Assembly (NCBI RefSeq): GCF_035594125.1
Contig: NC_087181.1
Location: 7,922,840-7,986,839 of the forward strand
DNA length: 64,000 bases
Origin: Scylla paramamosain
Taxonomy: Eukaryota; Arthropoda; Malacostraca; Decapoda; Portunidae
Reading direction: 5' to 3'
Shown here: positions 63,266 through 64,000 of the stretch, in pieces
How the letters are laid out: each line of letters begins with the position of its first letter
How positions within the stretch are numbered: the first letter of the stretch is position 1
Notes under the pieces: model-generated
What the model saw: only the letters and a program-made list of their open reading frames with translations
Told to the model about the DNA's origin: nothing
Database searches by the model: none
Program-made: the position numbers and the translations under genes

Positions 63266-63297
63266 TCAAAATACATGTTTTTGTTCAAAATACATGT
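63266..63297 (-). repeat. 13-bp local direct repeat in reverse G3/G2
   Basis: The bases tcaaaatacatgt occur at 63266-63278 and again at 63285-63297, separated by ttttgt. Other units have only one copy at this place (cactcaaaatacatgtttttggtaatg). This is a private slippage event. Confidence 0.85.
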
Positions 63298-64000
63298 AAT
63301 GTTATTCTGTTTCTCCATAAAGTTTGTTTTGCATGCATTTTAGCGGTTTGGTATATAAGGAGCTCAAAAACACTTAAAGGCAAGTTTTTGGTATAAATTG
63401 GTGATATTCCAATGTAATATGATTGCTTTGCTTTTTTGTGCTTTATTGTCTATCACGCTCAAAAACACTTAAAAGACACTTTTCTGGTAATTTCATTTTT
63501 TTCTCAAAAAAGGTGATTTCGTATGCAATTTGGAGTTTTGGTAACTAAGAATGTGAAAAGTACTGAAAATACACGCATTTAGTAAGGTTGTTCTTTTTCT
63601 CAATTATGAGTGTTATTCATGAGTTTCAGCATTTTGGTATCTAGGAACCTTCTCAATATACACGAGTTTTTTTGTGTTTTTTGCCTTTTGGTTCTTTTGA
63701 ACTATAAAAAAACTCATTATACACTTTTCTTGCAAAGTCCTTTTGCCGCTTTTTTTTTGTAGGTAACAAGCTCAAAAACACTCAAAATATACTTTTTTGG
63801 TAATGTTTTTCTATTTCTTGATATTGGTTGGTTTGCATCCGTTTTAACGTTTTTCTACGTAAAACACTGAAAAGACACGTTTTCAGCAATTTTGTTTTGG
63901 ATTCTCATATAGAGTGAGTTCCTTATTTTTTATTGTTTTGCTGCCTAATATGCTGAATAACACTCAAAAAACAGATTTCTGGTAAGGTCGTTTGATTTCC

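Larger units (their letters stand above)
1..64000. repeat. AT-rich higher-order satellite array filling the whole window
   Basis: All sequence examined resolves into diverged copies of a monomer of about 98 bp. The monomer begins gagtgttttt, passes through a taccaaaacgctaaaa core and gcatgcaaa, then tatatgggaaa, and ends aataacattaccaaaaa before the next gtgttttt. About nine blocks combine into an HOR of about 1.1 kb, which is itself arranged in super-units and large duplications. Stop codons and indels interrupt every frame. No protein domain, RNA gene or transposon terminus was recognised. This is typical of heterochromatic satellite (centromeric, pericentromeric, knob or subtelomeric), but nothing here decides which. 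The satellite nature is seen directly; the chromosomal location is inference. Confidence 0.95.
57461..64000 (-). repeat. Right arm of the large inverted repeat (runs off the window)
   Basis: Reverse-orientation HORs whose order mirrors 46621-54720: block B in reverse (57461-60290), a re-inverted segment (60291-60740), a reverse copy of the 50.2-50.8 kb piece (60741-61302), then a reverse copy of 46.62-49.3 kb. Reverse G1 blocks end near 57769, 58777, 60280, 60849, 62346 and 63470. The arm is still matching at the window end (ggcagcaaaac, read in reverse), so its true length is unknown. Confidence 0.8.

Noticed and set aside
1..64000. CRISPR array
   Set aside because: The periodic units are 90-100 bp with similarity throughout. 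There are no short identical repeats separated by unique spacers and no cas genes.
1..64000. LTR retrotransposon or other autonomous mobile element
   Set aside because: The large direct and inverted repeats are made of the same satellite units. I found no primer-binding site, polypurine tract with LTR ends, or protein domain of integrase, reverse transcriptase or transposase.
1..64000. tRNA or rRNA genes
   Set aside because: No cloverleaf with conserved A- and B-box-like sequence and no rRNA core sequence was seen in the blocks read on either strand.

Overview
The whole window is one kind of DNA: an AT-rich (roughly 70% A+T by eye), non-coding, complex satellite array. I find no gene, rRNA, tRNA, transposase or reverse-transcriptase domain, or CRISPR array. 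Every stretch I compared reduces to variants of a monomer of about 98 bp with the core motifs gtgttttt, taccaaaacgctaaaa, gcatgcaaa, tatatgggaaa and aacattacca. A nuclear eukaryotic chromosome is implied by the satellite structure and by the 100-N scaffold gap. A telobox-like AAACCCTAAA in most higher-order units, together with TACGTA and GCATGC motifs, makes a plant plausible. I do not recognise the family and cannot name a species.

The array is nested. About nine blocks (called here G1 to G9, some of them 1.5 or 3 monomers long) form a higher-order repeat (HOR) of about 1.1 kb; 9985-11103 is an intact example. Each complete HOR carries one A-rich then T-rich tract, followed by a block with a KpnI-type GGTACC and the telobox-like motif. 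Several HORs form super-units of about 5.2 to 6.4 kb. Two super-units lie in a 15.1-kb direct duplication (1-9172 against 15119-24297).

Layout: 1-9172 first duplication copy; 9173-15118 five HORs in forward orientation; 15119-24297 second copy; 24298-28377 more forward HORs; 28378-28477 assembly gap. 28478-35012 repeats the 6.5 kb before the gap almost base for base, probably an unmerged contig overlap. 35013-46620 is a forward array with deletion variants and one fold-back palindrome. 46621-54720 and 57461-64000 are the two arms of a very large inverted repeat, with 54721-57460 as its spacer. Short segments of opposite orientation (about 440-480 bp where complete) recur with the same junctions at 1323, 6486, 16441, 21614 and 50821, in truncated form at 28478 and 39020, and re-inverted at 60291.

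No genes work together here. What can be read is array history: amplification at several scales, deletion, inversion and fold-back, plus at least one likely assembly artefact. Open reading frames are translations of the satellite and were rejected as genes. Orientation convention: '+' means the monomer reads gtgttttt ... aacattacca on the given strand.
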